From positions 2,790,001 to 2,854,000 of the forward strand of contig NZ_CP031010.1 of NCBI RefSeq assembly GCF_003584565.2: a stretch of DNA of 64,000 bases, read 5' to 3'. The notes under the pieces are model-generated. The model was not told the DNA's origin. It saw only the letters and a program-made list of their open reading frames with translations, and searched no databases. Source of the stretch: Alteromonas sp. RKMC-009. Lineage in GTDB: Bacteria > Pseudomonadota > Gammaproteobacteria > Enterobacterales > Alteromonadaceae. Below are positions 8,014 to 18,751 of the stretch, one piece after another (the stretch's first letter is position 1; every line of letters begins with the position of its first letter). The position numbers and the translations under genes were made by a program.

Positions 8014-10363
8014 ACTCATTCAAACCCCGGCGGTTGCAGACGCCCGTCAGGCACCGGCATCCAGTCCGTTAGGTAAAAACAAAGCGCACGAAAGTGCAGA
8101 ACGCCAGGTAAGCGGTCAGGCAAGGTATGTGGACGATATGCCCGAACCGGCCAACACCGCGTACGCGGCCATCGGCGTAAGCAACTGCGCTGCCGGTGAA
8201 ATTGAACATATTGATTTACAGGCCGTCCGTGACAGCGAAGGTGTTATTGATGTTATTACCGTCAGCGATGTACCCGGACATACTGATATCGCGCCGGTAT
8301 TTGACGGCGATCCTGTGCTTGCTGACAAGCAAATCCTGTTTCACGGCCAGCCTGTTTTTGCAGTATTAGCCACAACTACGGAGCTTGCCCGGCGTGCAGC
8401 ACTTAGGGGCACCATTACTGTGAAGCCGGGATCTGCTGTGCTGTCAGTGGACGAAGCCCTTGAGAAACAGTCCTTTGTACGCCCTACCCATGCTTTCGGT
8501 AACCCGGACGCCATTAATACGGTTAACGCTTCACCTTACAAAGTGTCCGGCAGCCTGAACATTGGGGGTCAGGAGCACATGTATCTGGAAGGTCAGGTCT
8601 CACTGGCTGTGCCGGAAGAAGAAGATCGCATGATGATCTACACCTCCAGCCAGCATCCCAGCGAAGTGCAAAAACTGGTGGCTGAAGTGCTGGGCGTAAA
8701 GCTGCACCGGGTCACTGTTGATATGCGCAGAATGGGCGGCGGTTTTGGTGGTAAAGAAAGCCAGGCCGCACAGTGGGCGTGCATCGCCGCTATTCTTGCG
8801 CAGCGCAATCAGCGCGCAGTGAAATGCCGCCTGCCCCGCTCTCAGGACATGTGTGTCACCGGCAAACGCCACCCCTTTGAAAACCACTGGCAAACCGGTT
8901 TTGATGAAGCCGGCATTATTCAGGGCGCGGACATCACTGTAAACGGCAATTGTGGCTACAGTGCTGATTTGTCTGATGCCATTGTCGACCGCGCCATGTT
9001 TCACGTAGATAACGGCTATTTTTTAGGTGACAGTCATGTTGTTGGTCACCGCCTGAAAACCTCTTATGTATCCCATACGGCTTACCGCGGATTTGGCGGT
9101 CCTCAGGGCATGATTGTGGCCGAAGCCATGATAGATAGCATCGCAAGAACCTTAAAAGAAGACCCGCTCACTATCCGCAAGCGTAATCTTTATGCCAAAG
9201 CGACGGGTAATATCACCCCTTACGGCATGGACATTGGCGATAATCTGCTACCGGAAATGATTGGGCAACTGGAAACATCCTGCGAATACTGGCAACGCAG
9301 AGAAACTATCACCAGTTTTAACCAGTCCAGTCCGGTGATAAAAAAAGGGCTGGCTCTGACGCCGGTGAAATTTGGTATTTCATTTACTGCCAAACACCTG
9401 AATCAGGCTGGTGCGCTGGTGCATATTTATACCGATGGCAGCGTACAGGTTAATCATGGCGGTACGGAAATGGGCCAGGGACTTCACACCAAAATTGCCC
9501 AGATCGCAGCCCATGAATTTGGTATCGACCTCGCTGATATTGAAGTTACCGCTACACGCACTGATAAGGTGCCGAATACCTCACCTACTGCCGCATCATC
9601 GGGCACCGATTTGAACGGTAAAGCCGTGCAAAACGCCTGTCTTGAATTAAAAGCCAGACTGGTTTCCTTTTGGGCGAAACAAAAGGGTCTGCATGCAGAA
9701 GAGGCGGTGTTCGCCGACGGGCACCTGAGACTGGGTAATGAGCGTATTGCGTTTTCAGAGCTCATTCAGGCGGCTTACATCGGCCGGGTTTCGTTGTCTT
9801 CAACGGGCTATTACAAAACCCCTAAAATTTTCTACGACCGGGCCACAGGTTCCGGTCGTCCCTTCTTTTACTTTGCTTATGGTGTCGCCGCATCAGAAGT
9901 CTCCGTTGACACCCTCACCGGTGAATACAAAGTGGACCGCGTAGATATTCTTCATGATGTGGGCGCCAGTCTGAATCCGGCTATCGACAAAGGCCAGATC
10001 GAAGGCGGCTTTATTCAAGGCATGGGCTGGCTGACATCGGAAGACCTGAAATGGGATAAAGAAGGCAAATTGCTGTCGAATAACATGGCGACCTACAAAA
10101 TCCCTGCCATTGGTGATACACCGCCGGTGATGAACGTGGATTTATTCGACCGTCCTAACGACGAAGACAGTATTTATCATTCAAAAGCGGTGGGCGAGCC
10201 CCCCTTTATGCTGGCGATATCGGTGTGGTGTGCGTTGAAAGATGCCATTTCATCACTCAGTGATTACACCGTTGACCCTGTTCTGCCAACGCCTGCTACC
10301 CCGGAAAATGTACTCAATGCCATTACTGCTTTGCAGCAGGCTGAAGCGGAGACATTATCATGA
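8006..10363 (+). CDS. xdhB: Xanthine dehydrogenase large, molybdopterin-binding subunit
   Basis: This 785-residue subunit binds the molybdenum cofactor and oxidises hypoxanthine and xanthine. Visible cofactor and active-site segments are RRMGGGFGGKES, SHTAYRGFGGPQGM with its conserved Arg, MGQGLHTK and the catalytic-base region AVGEPPFM near the C-terminus. Length and organisation match the bipartite bacterial XdhAB enzyme. It overlaps xdhA by 8 nt and xdhC by 4 nt (ATGA), so translation is coupled. Confidence 0.94.
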   Translation: MRKLIQTPAVADARQAPASSPLGKNKAHESAERQVSGQARYVDDMPEPANTAYAAIGVSNCAAGEIEHIDLQAVRDSEGVIDVITVSDVPGHTDIAPVFDGDPVLADKQILFHGQPVFAVLATTTELARRAALRGTITVKPGSAVLSVDEALEKQSFVRPTHAFGNPDAINTVNASPYKVSGSLNIGGQEHMYLEGQVSLAVPEEEDRMMIYTSSQHPSEVQKLVAEVLGVKLHRVTVDMRRMGGGFGGKESQAAQWACIAAILAQRNQRAVKCRLPRSQDMCVTGKRHPFENHWQTGFDEAGIIQGADITVNGNCGYSADLSDAIVDRAMFHVDNGYFLGDSHVVGHRLKTSYVSHTAYRGFGGPQGMIVAEAMIDSIARTLKEDPLTIRKRNLYAKATGNITPYGMDIGDNLLPEMIGQLETSCEYWQRRETITSFNQSSPVIKKGLALTPVKFGISFTAKHLNQAGALVHIYTDGSVQVNHGGTEMGQGLHTKIAQIAAHEFGIDLADIEVTATRTDKVPNTSPTAASSGTDLNGKAVQNACLELKARLVSFWAKQKGLHAEEAVFADGHLRLGNERIAFSELIQAAYIGRVSLSSTGYYKTPKIFYDRATGSGRPFFYFAYGVAASEVSVDTLTGEYKVDRVDILHDVGASLNPAIDKGQIEGGFIQGMGWLTSEDLKWDKEGKLLSNNMATYKIPAIGDTPPVMNVDLFDRPNDEDSIYHSKAVGEPPFMLAISVWCALKDAISSLSDYTVDPVLPTPATPENVLNAITALQQAEAETLS

Positions 10364-11211
10364 GACATCCCCGTAACTGGTTTGATGCCGTAAGCTGGTG
10401 CCACCGTCATGCACAGGGTTACGTGCTGATCACCGTACTCACGGTGGCGGGTTCTGTGCCAAGAGAACAAGGTGCGAAAATGGTAGTTACCGGCGACCGT
10501 CAGTTCGATACCATCGGCGGTGGTCATCTGGAATTTGATGCGGTAAAAAAAGCCCGTACTTTTTTAGCCACCGGCCAGTCACAACAGCATATTGAATCCT
10601 ACCCGCTTTCAAGTAAATTAGGCCAATGCTGTGGCGGAGCCGTTAAGGTGCTGTTTGAAATCAACGTCAGCCATTGTCAGACACTGGCCATTTTCGGTGC
10701 CGGACATGTTGCTCAGGCGCTGATCCCTGTTCTGGCACAACTGCCTTTAACTATTAAGTGGATAGACAGCCGCCCGGATGCCTTTGCAGAACTGGATGTG
10801 CCGCCAAACGTGACCACAGTCTGCGACCCCCAGCCCGAAGGTGAAATCCCTCTTCTTCCGGCGGACAGCTGGCTGCTTATTCTTACTCACGATCATCAGT
10901 TGGATTATTTACTGGCAGAAACAGCGCTGAAGATAAATCAATTTCCTTATGTGGGCATGATTGGCTCTGACACAAAAGCCAGACGCTTTCGTACCAAACT
11001 CGCCCATCGCGGGCTTGGCGAAGCTGCGGATAACCATTTTGTTTCACCGGTAGGTAACCTGGCTATTCCCGGCAAAACGCCCATAGAAGTTGCTGTGTCG
11101 GTCAGCGCTCAGATTATTGAACGACTGCACAGCCGGCCGGCGCCCGTTGCACCTGCCGGCATACAAAGCCGGACTCAGGAAAACGATAACAAGGATAACG
11201 TATCAGCATGA
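10360..11211 (+). CDS. xdhC: Xanthine dehydrogenase accessory protein XdhC
   Basis: XdhC binds molybdenum cofactor and supports its sulfuration and insertion into XdhB; it is not part of the mature enzyme. The 283-residue protein has the N-terminal XdhC/CoxI domain with the conserved LGQCCGGAVKV motif and a C-terminal Rossmann domain starting at FGAGHVAQAL. It overlaps both neighbours by 4 nt. It may also serve the second molybdenum hydroxylase at 14.6-17.3 kb, which has no XdhC of its own in the window. Confidence 0.92.
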   Translation: MRHPRNWFDAVSWCHRHAQGYVLITVLTVAGSVPREQGAKMVVTGDRQFDTIGGGHLEFDAVKKARTFLATGQSQQHIESYPLSSKLGQCCGGAVKVLFEINVSHCQTLAIFGAGHVAQALIPVLAQLPLTIKWIDSRPDAFAELDVPPNVTTVCDPQPEGEIPLLPADSWLLILTHDHQLDYLLAETALKINQFPYVGMIGSDTKARRFRTKLAHRGLGEAADNHFVSPVGNLAIPGKTPIEVAVSVSAQIIERLHSRPAPVAPAGIQSRTQENDNKDNVSA

Positions 11212-11714
11212 ACATAAACACGCTTAACGCCCTGCCCTGGCAGGACGCCATGCGCTGGTTTTCACAAACCTGTGCAGCAGAAAAATGGGCATCCATGATG
11301 ACGGACAAACGCCCTTATTGTGATGTGGCCAATATACAAAATCACGGGAAGGCAGTCTGGGAGACCATGGAAAAGGACGATTTGTTGCAGGCATTTGCCG
11401 CCCACCCCATGATTGGTGACATTAATTCATTACGCAGCAAATATGCCAGCACCCGCGCTTTAGCTGCCGGAGAACAAAGCGGCACGGCTGACGCTGACGA
11501 AGCCACCCTTTATGCGCTGAAAGAAAAAAACGAAGCGTATCTGGCCAGGCACGGCTTTATTTTTATTATTTGTGCCTCAGGTCTGCCGGCAACAACCATG
11601 CTGGAGGCGCTGGAAAACAGGCTGAACAACAGCACGGAAGCAGAGCTTAAAAATGCCGCAGCAGAGCAGATTAAAATTACCTGCCTGCGTATCAGCAAAG
11701 CGATTAACAGTTAA
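11208..11714 (+). CDS. uraD: OHCU decarboxylase
   Basis: It decarboxylates 2-oxo-4-hydroxy-4-carboxy-5-ureidoimidazoline to S-allantoin, the last step of urate breakdown to allantoin. The all-helical 168-residue protein carries the catalytic-His motif FAAHPMIGD and the conserved LRSKYASTRA and EYLARHGFIFIICASG-type segments. It overlaps xdhC by 4 nt and is followed by uraH after 9 nt. Confidence 0.92.
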   Translation: MNINTLNALPWQDAMRWFSQTCAAEKWASMMTDKRPYCDVANIQNHGKAVWETMEKDDLLQAFAAHPMIGDINSLRSKYASTRALAAGEQSGTADADEATLYALKEKNEAYLARHGFIFIICASGLPATTMLEALENRLNNSTEAELKNAAAEQIKITCLRISKAINS

Positions 11715-11723
11715 GGAACGGTT

Positions 11724-12047
11724 ATGATTTCTTTATCCAGTCATGTTCTGGACACCACATCAGGTAAACCCGTAAGCCAGTTACCACTGACACTGACTTT
11801 TCCCGACGGAAAACAGGTTGACGGCATGACTGACAGCGACGGTCGCTGTAAAAGCTGGGGTGACGCAGATTTCCCTAAGGGAACTTACTCATTACGGTTT
11901 CACTGCCAGGATTACCTGACAGAAAAACACGGCGAAAGCTTTTACCCGTTTGTCGATATTGCTTTTACCATGCAGGAAAGTGGCGGTCATTATCATGTAC
12001 CTCTGCTCATTTCACCCTTCGGCTTCAGCAGTTACCGGGGTAGTTAG
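11724..12047 (+). CDS. uraH: 5-hydroxyisourate hydrolase (transthyretin-like)
   Basis: It hydrolyses 5-hydroxyisourate, the product of PuuD, to OHCU. The 107-residue protein is a transthyretin-like beta-sandwich that normally forms a tetramer. It begins with the short family motif LSSHVLDTTSGKP and ends with the diagnostic C-terminal YRGS; a conserved His lies in LSSHVLD and another in HYHVPLL. No signal peptide is present, so it is cytosolic. RBS AAGGAACGG precedes ATG. Its stop shares one base with the guaD start. Confidence 0.94.
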   Translation: MISLSSHVLDTTSGKPVSQLPLTLTFPDGKQVDGMTDSDGRCKSWGDADFPKGTYSLRFHCQDYLTEKHGESFYPFVDIAFTMQESGGHYHVPLLISPFGFSSYRGS

Positions 12048-13351
12048 TGAGTAATACGATTCAACTATTCCGTGCGAAGATACTGCATTTCCCGCAGCAA
12101 ACAGATTCACCGCAACAGGATGCGGTGTGCTACCCCGACGGCGGACTGGCGGTCCGCGGCGAGCGGATCCTGGCCATTGGTAACTTTGCCGATGTAGTAT
12201 CCGACTATCCTGAGAGCACGTTGCACGACCACAGAAATCACTGGATCATGCCGGGCCTAATCGACAGCCATCTGCACTTTCCGCAAACAGAAATGCTGGC
12301 CTGTTATGGCGAACAGTTGCTCACCTGGCTGGAAAATTACACCTTTCCCACCGAAAAGAAGTTCGCCGACCCGGACTATGCATCCGCGATGGCGGACGTA
12401 TTTTTGCGTCAGCTTTTAAAAAACGGGACAACAACCGGCTTAGTTTACCCCACCGTGCACGCCGGTTCCGTTGATGCGCTTTTTGCTGCCGCATCAGCAA
12501 AAAATATGGCGATGGTAACCGGTAAGGTGTGTATGGATCAGAACAGTCCTGCCGGCCTCGCCGATTCGCCTCAGCAAGCGTATGAAGCATCACAGCAACT
12601 GATTTCATCCTGGCACAACAAGGGGCGTAATCTGTACGCGATTACCCCCAGATTTGCGCCTACCAGCAGCCGTGAGCAATTGTCTTTACTCGGGTCACTG
12701 GCCGCTGAACACAGCGACGTATTTATTCAGACCCATTTGTCTGAAAATCAGAAAGAAATTCAGTGGGTACAACAACTGTTTCCCGAACGTAACGGCTATC
12801 TGGACGTATATGACCATTATGGTCTGGTGCGTGAGCGCAGCGTGTTCGGACATTGTCTTCACCTGACAGAACAGGAATGGCTGCGCATGGCAGATGCGCG
12901 GGCGACTATCGCCTTTTGCCCAACGTCAAACCTGTTTTTGGGCAGTGGCTTGTTTGATTATCAAAAAGCGAAGAGCTTGAAAGTCCCCGTTACCCTGGCC
13001 ACTGATGTGGGCGCAGGCACAACCTTTAACCTGTTCAGAACCTACGGTGAAGCCTACAAAGTGTGTCAGATGCAGCAACAGGCATTGTGTCCCTTAACCG
13101 GTTTATACCTGATGACCCAGGGTGCTGCCGTGGCGCATAAACTTCAGTACGAAATTGGCAATTTAAACCCCGGCACCTTCGCCGATTTTATTATTGTCGA
13201 CCCCGCCTTTGATGAATTGACGTCCCACCGGTTACATGACCGTGATACCGCAGAAGAGGTGCTGTTTGCACTGTCCATGCTCGGTGATGACCGGATGATA
13301 ATAGAAACCCGGATTGCCGGCACTGCGCAATACCGCAAAGAGGAGAGATAA
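12047..13351 (+). CDS. guaD: Guanine deaminase
   Basis: GuaD converts guanine to xanthine with release of ammonia and so feeds guanine into the XdhAB pathway. The 434-residue amidohydrolase starts at GTG overlapping the uraH stop by one base. Zinc-site motifs are DSHLHFPQTEM, FIQTHLSEN, VFGHCLHL and ATDVGAGTTFN, all in the expected order. RBS would lie inside uraH, implying coupling. Confidence 0.93.
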   Translation: MSNTIQLFRAKILHFPQQTDSPQQDAVCYPDGGLAVRGERILAIGNFADVVSDYPESTLHDHRNHWIMPGLIDSHLHFPQTEMLACYGEQLLTWLENYTFPTEKKFADPDYASAMADVFLRQLLKNGTTTGLVYPTVHAGSVDALFAAASAKNMAMVTGKVCMDQNSPAGLADSPQQAYEASQQLISSWHNKGRNLYAITPRFAPTSSREQLSLLGSLAAEHSDVFIQTHLSENQKEIQWVQQLFPERNGYLDVYDHYGLVRERSVFGHCLHLTEQEWLRMADARATIAFCPTSNLFLGSGLFDYQKAKSLKVPVTLATDVGAGTTFNLFRTYGEAYKVCQMQQQALCPLTGLYLMTQGAAVAHKLQYEIGNLNPGTFADFIIVDPAFDELTSHRLHDRDTAEEVLFALSMLGDDRMIIETRIAGTAQYRKEER

Positions 13352-13353
13352 GT

Positions 13354-14562
13354 ATGGAAGGACTCGACTGGTTATCCCTTTTTGTCCGCTGGTTTCACGT
13401 AATTGCAGGCGTTGCCTGGATTGGCGCATCGTTTTATTTTATCTGGTTAGATAACAGCTTACGCACTCCGCCTGAATGGAAGCAGGAAAAAGGTATTAAG
13501 GGCGATCTCTGGGCGATACATGGCGGCGGCTTTTATGAAGTTGCCAAGTATGCCTACGGCCCGGAAAGTATGCCTGCGACATTGCACTGGTTTAAATGGG
13601 AAGCGTATACCACCTGGTTAAGTGGCTTTGCCCTGCTTATCATCGTGTATTACTTCGGCGCGTCTGCCTATCTTATCGATCCGTCAGTAAATGCACTGAG
13701 TTCGCAAACGGCCATTTTGTCGGGTCTCGGGATCATTTTTGGCGGGCTGGCCCTGTATGAACTGGCATGCCGCAGTCCGCTGGCTAAATCGCCAAAACTG
13801 TTTGCGCTGTTTCTTATCATGATGATTTGCTTTGCCAGCTGGCTGACCACCCAGTTGTTTAGTGGCCGTGGCGCTTATATTCATGTAGGCGCACTGGTGG
13901 GCACCATCATGGTGGCAAATGTATTTTTAAACATCATGCCGAATCAGCGAAAAATGGTAGCAGCGGTGGCAGCAAAAGGTGAAATCGACCCTGCCTGGGG
14001 CGCCAGCGCAAAATTACGCTCTGTGCACAACAACTACCTGACGTTGCCGTTACTGTTCATTATGATCAGCAACCACTATCCGATGACATATCAGCATCCG
14101 CAAAACTGGCTGGTACTCATTGCCATCATGGCCCTGTCTGCATGGATAAGACACTTTTTTAATTTGAAACATCAGGACATTAAAAAGCCGTCTATTCTGG
14201 TATCCGGTGCGGCGGGCATGTTGTTACTGGCAATTTGGGTATCTGTGCCCGTCAGCCAGCAGGAAAGCACGGCAGCGGCTTCAGCGCCACAGAATGACCA
14301 GACGGCATTGTCTGCTGATGACAAAGCCGTACAAACGCTTATTACCACCCATTGCACAAGTTGCCATGCTGCGAGCCCGACAGATGATATTTTCAAGGTT
14401 GCGCCACTGGGAGTGAAATTTGACAGCTGGCAGGATATTAAGCGTTATGCGCCGCAAATTTATCAGCGCTCAGCCGTAAGTAAAGACATGCCCTTTATGA
14501 ATAAAACCGGCATGACAGACGAAGAACGTCAGGTCATTGCTAAATGGTTCAAAGAGCAATAA
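13354..14562 (+). CDS. puuD: Membrane-bound urate hydroxylase PuuD with cytochrome c domain
   Basis: PuuD is an integral-membrane urate oxidase that makes 5-hydroxyisourate and passes electrons to the respiratory chain instead of making peroxide. The 402-residue protein has about eight transmembrane helices (from WLSLFVRWFHVIAGVAWIG onward) and a C-terminal periplasmic cytochrome c domain with the heme-binding CTSCH near residue 335 and probable axial Met in MPFMNKTGM. It replaces soluble uricase, which is not in the window. It is the last gene of the operon, followed by a strong terminator. Confidence 0.93.
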   Translation: MEGLDWLSLFVRWFHVIAGVAWIGASFYFIWLDNSLRTPPEWKQEKGIKGDLWAIHGGGFYEVAKYAYGPESMPATLHWFKWEAYTTWLSGFALLIIVYYFGASAYLIDPSVNALSSQTAILSGLGIIFGGLALYELACRSPLAKSPKLFALFLIMMICFASWLTTQLFSGRGAYIHVGALVGTIMVANVFLNIMPNQRKMVAAVAAKGEIDPAWGASAKLRSVHNNYLTLPLLFIMISNHYPMTYQHPQNWLVLIAIMALSAWIRHFFNLKHQDIKKPSILVSGAAGMLLLAIWVSVPVSQQESTAAASAPQNDQTALSADDKAVQTLITTHCTSCHAASPTDDIFKVAPLGVKFDSWQDIKRYAPQIYQRSAVSKDMPFMNKTGMTDEERQVIAKWFKEQ

Positions 14563-14565
14563 AAC

Positions 14566-14593
14566 AAAACGCCCGCGTTTCAGCGGGCGTTTT
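14566..14593. terminator. Bidirectional Rho-independent terminator
   Basis: An 11-bp perfect stem AAAACGCCCGC / GCGGGCGTTTT with loop GTTTCA separates the convergent puuD and IorB-like genes. U-runs exist on both strands. Confidence 0.95.
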
Positions 14594-14597
14594 ATTA

Positions 14598-16865
14598 TCA
14601 GACATTCAGTGATTCAAGCTTATGCACAAAAGGCTGCTCATAGAACCGTTCGCCGGTGTGCTGATACAAGGCGTTAGCCAGTGCAGCAAAAATTGGCGGG
14701 AACGGCGGTTCGCCTAACCCGGTTGGATCGGTATGACTTTTCACAAAGCTGACATCAACAGATGAAGGAATTTCGTTCATTCTGATCATGCGGTAGCGGT
14801 TAAAATTGTCCTTATCCGCCTGACCGTCTGTAAACGTCATTTCCCCGAACATCGCATTACCGATACCGTCGATAACCGCGCCCTGCACCATGTTAGATGC
14901 CGCTATGGGATTCACCACAATGCCGCAATCCACACAACTGAACACTTTATCAGCCCGTGGCGACCCGTTCTTCTCAGTCACAGTAACAACGTGTGCAGCA
15001 TAGGAGTTGTGGCAATAATAAGCGCCGACGCCTTTTTTCACCGACGCCGGTAACGTATCCCAGCCGGATTGCTCCCGCACCTGCTTTAACACACCTGCAT
15101 AACGGACTGCATCGTAATCATTGTGATCGCCCACCGGGGACGATATAGCTTTTTCAAACAATGCCAGCCTGAAATCTATGGGATCTGTGCCGGCAAGTTC
15201 TGCCACTTCATCAAGAAACGCCTGTTCAGATGCTCCCATGAAATTAGAACGCGGAGCACGGAATGCGCCGGTAGTAATATTCGACTGTACCGCATCACCA
15301 CGGGCCAGATAATTGGGTACCGCGCCTGCCGGGAACCGGTCTGCGTGAACAGAATGCTCAGGCACGCCCACCCCGTCGACCTGATAAGCAATTAACTGAT
15401 TATTTTCATCCAGCGCCGCTTTGAAACGTGCCATGTAGGTTGGCCGGTAAATGCCCATGGTCATGTCATCTTCCCGGGTATACATCAGCTTCACCGGCTT
15501 TTTCACTCTGGCTGAAATAGCCGCCGCTTCTACCAGATAGTGTGAATAGGCACGACGCCCGAATCCACCGCCCATCCGGGTCATCTCGATACGCACTTTG
15601 CCCGGCGGCACATTTAACCGGCTGGCTACAGAGTTGACGATAAAGCCGGGTGCTTGCAGCGGGCCCGCTACGTGGACACCGTCATCAGTCACATTTGCAT
15701 AGAAATTCATTGGCTCCATAGTATTGTGAGCCAGGTATGGTGCATAGTAAGTGCGCTCTATGACTTTTTCATTGTTTGCAAATGCAGCTGCCGTATCGCC
15801 ATCCTGCCGTAATACCGGCAAATCAGACGCTAACAGAGCTTCCATTTTTTCACGATGGGACGCCGTGCTTTCCAGTCCGCCGGGAATAGCCGTATCGACC
15901 AGAGTACCGAAACGATCCATTTTCTCTGAATAGCTGTCGAAGGTTTTCCACTTAACCTGCAGGGCTTTTTTCGCTTTTAATACCTGCCATGTTTTCTCAC
16001 CCACAATAGCAATGAGTTTGGTAAACGCCGTGGTATCAAAATAATTGCGGGTGTAATCCGGCTCCATGGCATCAAACACAAACGCATCCACAATGCCGGG
16101 CATGGTCTTAATGGTTTCCAGGTCCGCGCTGTCCAGGGTTTTACCAAACGCAGGCGGGTGGACTAAACCGGCAATTAACGTCCCTTCTGTTTTATAGTCA
16201 ATACCGAATAATGGCTGGCCGGTGACCACTTTATGCCCTTCCAGATTGGTTTTCGACTGACCGACAATGGAAAAATCTTCAGGCGCTTTCAGGGCAATTT
16301 CTTCTGGTAGAGTCAGTAATGCGGCGTCCTGCGCCAGTTCTGCAAAGGTGGCTGACTTTCCGCCGGGTCCGGATACCACGCTGTTTTGGGCTGTCAGTGA
16401 GGCAACAGGCACTTGCCACTTCGCGGCGGCCGCCATCAACAGGAGTGTCTTTGCGCCCGCACCGGCCATACGCAGGCTTTGCCATCCCTGCCGGATAGAC
16501 TGGCTGCCACCGGTAAACTGGCGCTGATAATCATCAGGGCTGTAATCCGCCGTTTTCGCGGTTATATCTTCCCAGTTTGCGTCCATTTCCTCAGCCAGGA
16601 TCATGGGCATTGACGTCATCACGTTCTGGCCAAACTCCGGATTCGGGACCATAGCGGTAATACCGCCGTCCGGTGAGACAAGAATATAGGCATTTAAACG
16701 CACAGGTTGAGCGTCTGTGGCCGTTTGTGCCTGCGCAGTGCCCAACCAGCTGAAATTAATCATCAGACCGCCTGAGGCTGCCGCAGAGGCTTTAAGAAAT
16801 TGACGGCGCCCCATTGAGGTACGGAATAACCGCTGGCCCGTTTTTGACATAATATTTTCTGACAT
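14598..16865 (-). CDS. Tat-exported molybdopterin-binding aldehyde dehydrogenase/IorB-like large subunit
   Basis: The 755-residue protein belongs to the isoquinoline 1-oxidoreductase beta/aldehyde dehydrogenase group of the xanthine oxidase family. A Tat signal (MGRRQFLKASAAASGG, about residues 20-50) sends it folded to the periplasm. Molybdopterin motifs include RMGGGFGRRAY, TTGAFRAPRSNF and GLGEPPFPP at the active-site end. I choose the start at 16865 because AAGGAG lies 6 nt upstream; an in-frame extension to 16955 has no conserved sequence. It is 10 nt downstream of the 2Fe-2S subunit gene. No cytochrome c subunit is adjacent; the electron acceptor and substrate (aldehyde or N-heterocycle) are unknown. 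Confidence 0.9.
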   Translation of the reverse strand: MSENIMSKTGQRLFRTSMGRRQFLKASAAASGGLMINFSWLGTAQAQTATDAQPVRLNAYILVSPDGGITAMVPNPEFGQNVMTSMPMILAEEMDANWEDITAKTADYSPDDYQRQFTGGSQSIRQGWQSLRMAGAGAKTLLLMAAAAKWQVPVASLTAQNSVVSGPGGKSATFAELAQDAALLTLPEEIALKAPEDFSIVGQSKTNLEGHKVVTGQPLFGIDYKTEGTLIAGLVHPPAFGKTLDSADLETIKTMPGIVDAFVFDAMEPDYTRNYFDTTAFTKLIAIVGEKTWQVLKAKKALQVKWKTFDSYSEKMDRFGTLVDTAIPGGLESTASHREKMEALLASDLPVLRQDGDTAAAFANNEKVIERTYYAPYLAHNTMEPMNFYANVTDDGVHVAGPLQAPGFIVNSVASRLNVPPGKVRIEMTRMGGGFGRRAYSHYLVEAAAISARVKKPVKLMYTREDDMTMGIYRPTYMARFKAALDENNQLIAYQVDGVGVPEHSVHADRFPAGAVPNYLARGDAVQSNITTGAFRAPRSNFMGASEQAFLDEVAELAGTDPIDFRLALFEKAISSPVGDHNDYDAVRYAGVLKQVREQSGWDTLPASVKKGVGAYYCHNSYAAHVVTVTEKNGSPRADKVFSCVDCGIVVNPIAASNMVQGAVIDGIGNAMFGEMTFTDGQADKDNFNRYRMIRMNEIPSSVDVSFVKSHTDPTGLGEPPFPPIFAALANALYQHTGERFYEQPFVHKLESLNV

Positions 16866-16875
16866 AACAGGCTCC

Positions 16876-17331
16876 TTACGCTTTTGCTGCGGTTTTAATG
16901 GCTTCTTTGATCCGCAGATACGTACCGCAACGGCAAATGTTCCCCGACATAGCACTGTCTATTTCTTCATCGGAAGGGTTCGGGTTACGTTTTAGCAGTG
17001 CTGCCGCATTCATGATCTGTCCGGTCTGACAATATCCGCACTGGGCAACATCCTGCTCTACCCAGGCAATTTGCAACGGGTGATCGCCTTTCTCTGACAA
17101 CCCTTCAATGGTAGTGACAGCATTACTGCCTACGGCAGAAACCGGCACAGAGCATGAGCGGACAGCATTCCCCCCCACATGAACGGTGCAGGCACCACAC
17201 ATCGCCATACCGCAACCGAACTTAGTACCGGGCAAGTCCAGGTCGTCTCTCAAAATCCAGAGCAAAGGGGTATCTGCGTCAGCATCCACTTCTCTGGACG
17301 CGCCATTTACGTTGATTTGATAGGTAGGCAT
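16876..17331 (-). CDS. 2Fe-2S small subunit of IorAB-type molybdenum hydroxylase
   Basis: A 151-residue two-domain ferredoxin-type subunit with first cluster motif [14 protein letters not shown] and second cluster motifs [10 protein letters not shown] and [12 protein letters not shown]. It transfers electrons from the molybdenum subunit encoded immediately downstream. The start at 17331 (MPTYQINV) follows GAGG at 6-nt spacing; a start 4 codons upstream is also open. It has no signal peptide and is probably exported together with the Tat-signal large subunit. Confidence 0.92.
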   Translation of the reverse strand: MPTYQINVNGASREVDADADTPLLWILRDDLDLPGTKFGCGMAMCGACTVHVGGNAVRSCSVPVSAVGSNAVTTIEGLSEKGDHPLQIAWVEQDVAQCGYCQTGQIMNAAALLKRNPNPSDEEIDSAMSGNICRCGTYLRIKEAIKTAAKA

Positions 17332-17602
17332 TAAAAACCTCATTTTTGTGGTGGTAACCTGTTGTTAACAATTTACTGCTTTGTGTCACGGTCTCAATTG
17401 ATATTAATGGCATGAGTTAATGAATAAAGCTCATGAATAAAATACACCCCCTTCACGTTGCTCTTCTGAGGGTGCATCTGAGGGTTCAGACGGATTAATC
17501 TGAAAAATTCATTACTGCTTTCACAAAGCATCACTAATACTTCAAACCAGTACACGCTAGTGTAGTTAACAATTTGTGAAACGTCTTAATACAGGAGTCA
17601 TG
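17332..17602. promoter_or_regulatory. Divergent promoter region of the IorAB-like genes and the aldo/keto reductase
   Basis: This 271-bp spacer lies between divergent genes and must hold both promoters. It contains a short direct repeat TCTGAGGGT (about 17466 and 17479). I cannot assign a specific operator. Confidence 0.45.
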
Positions 17603-18745
<1,143 letters not shown>

Positions 18746-18751
18746 GCAGGT

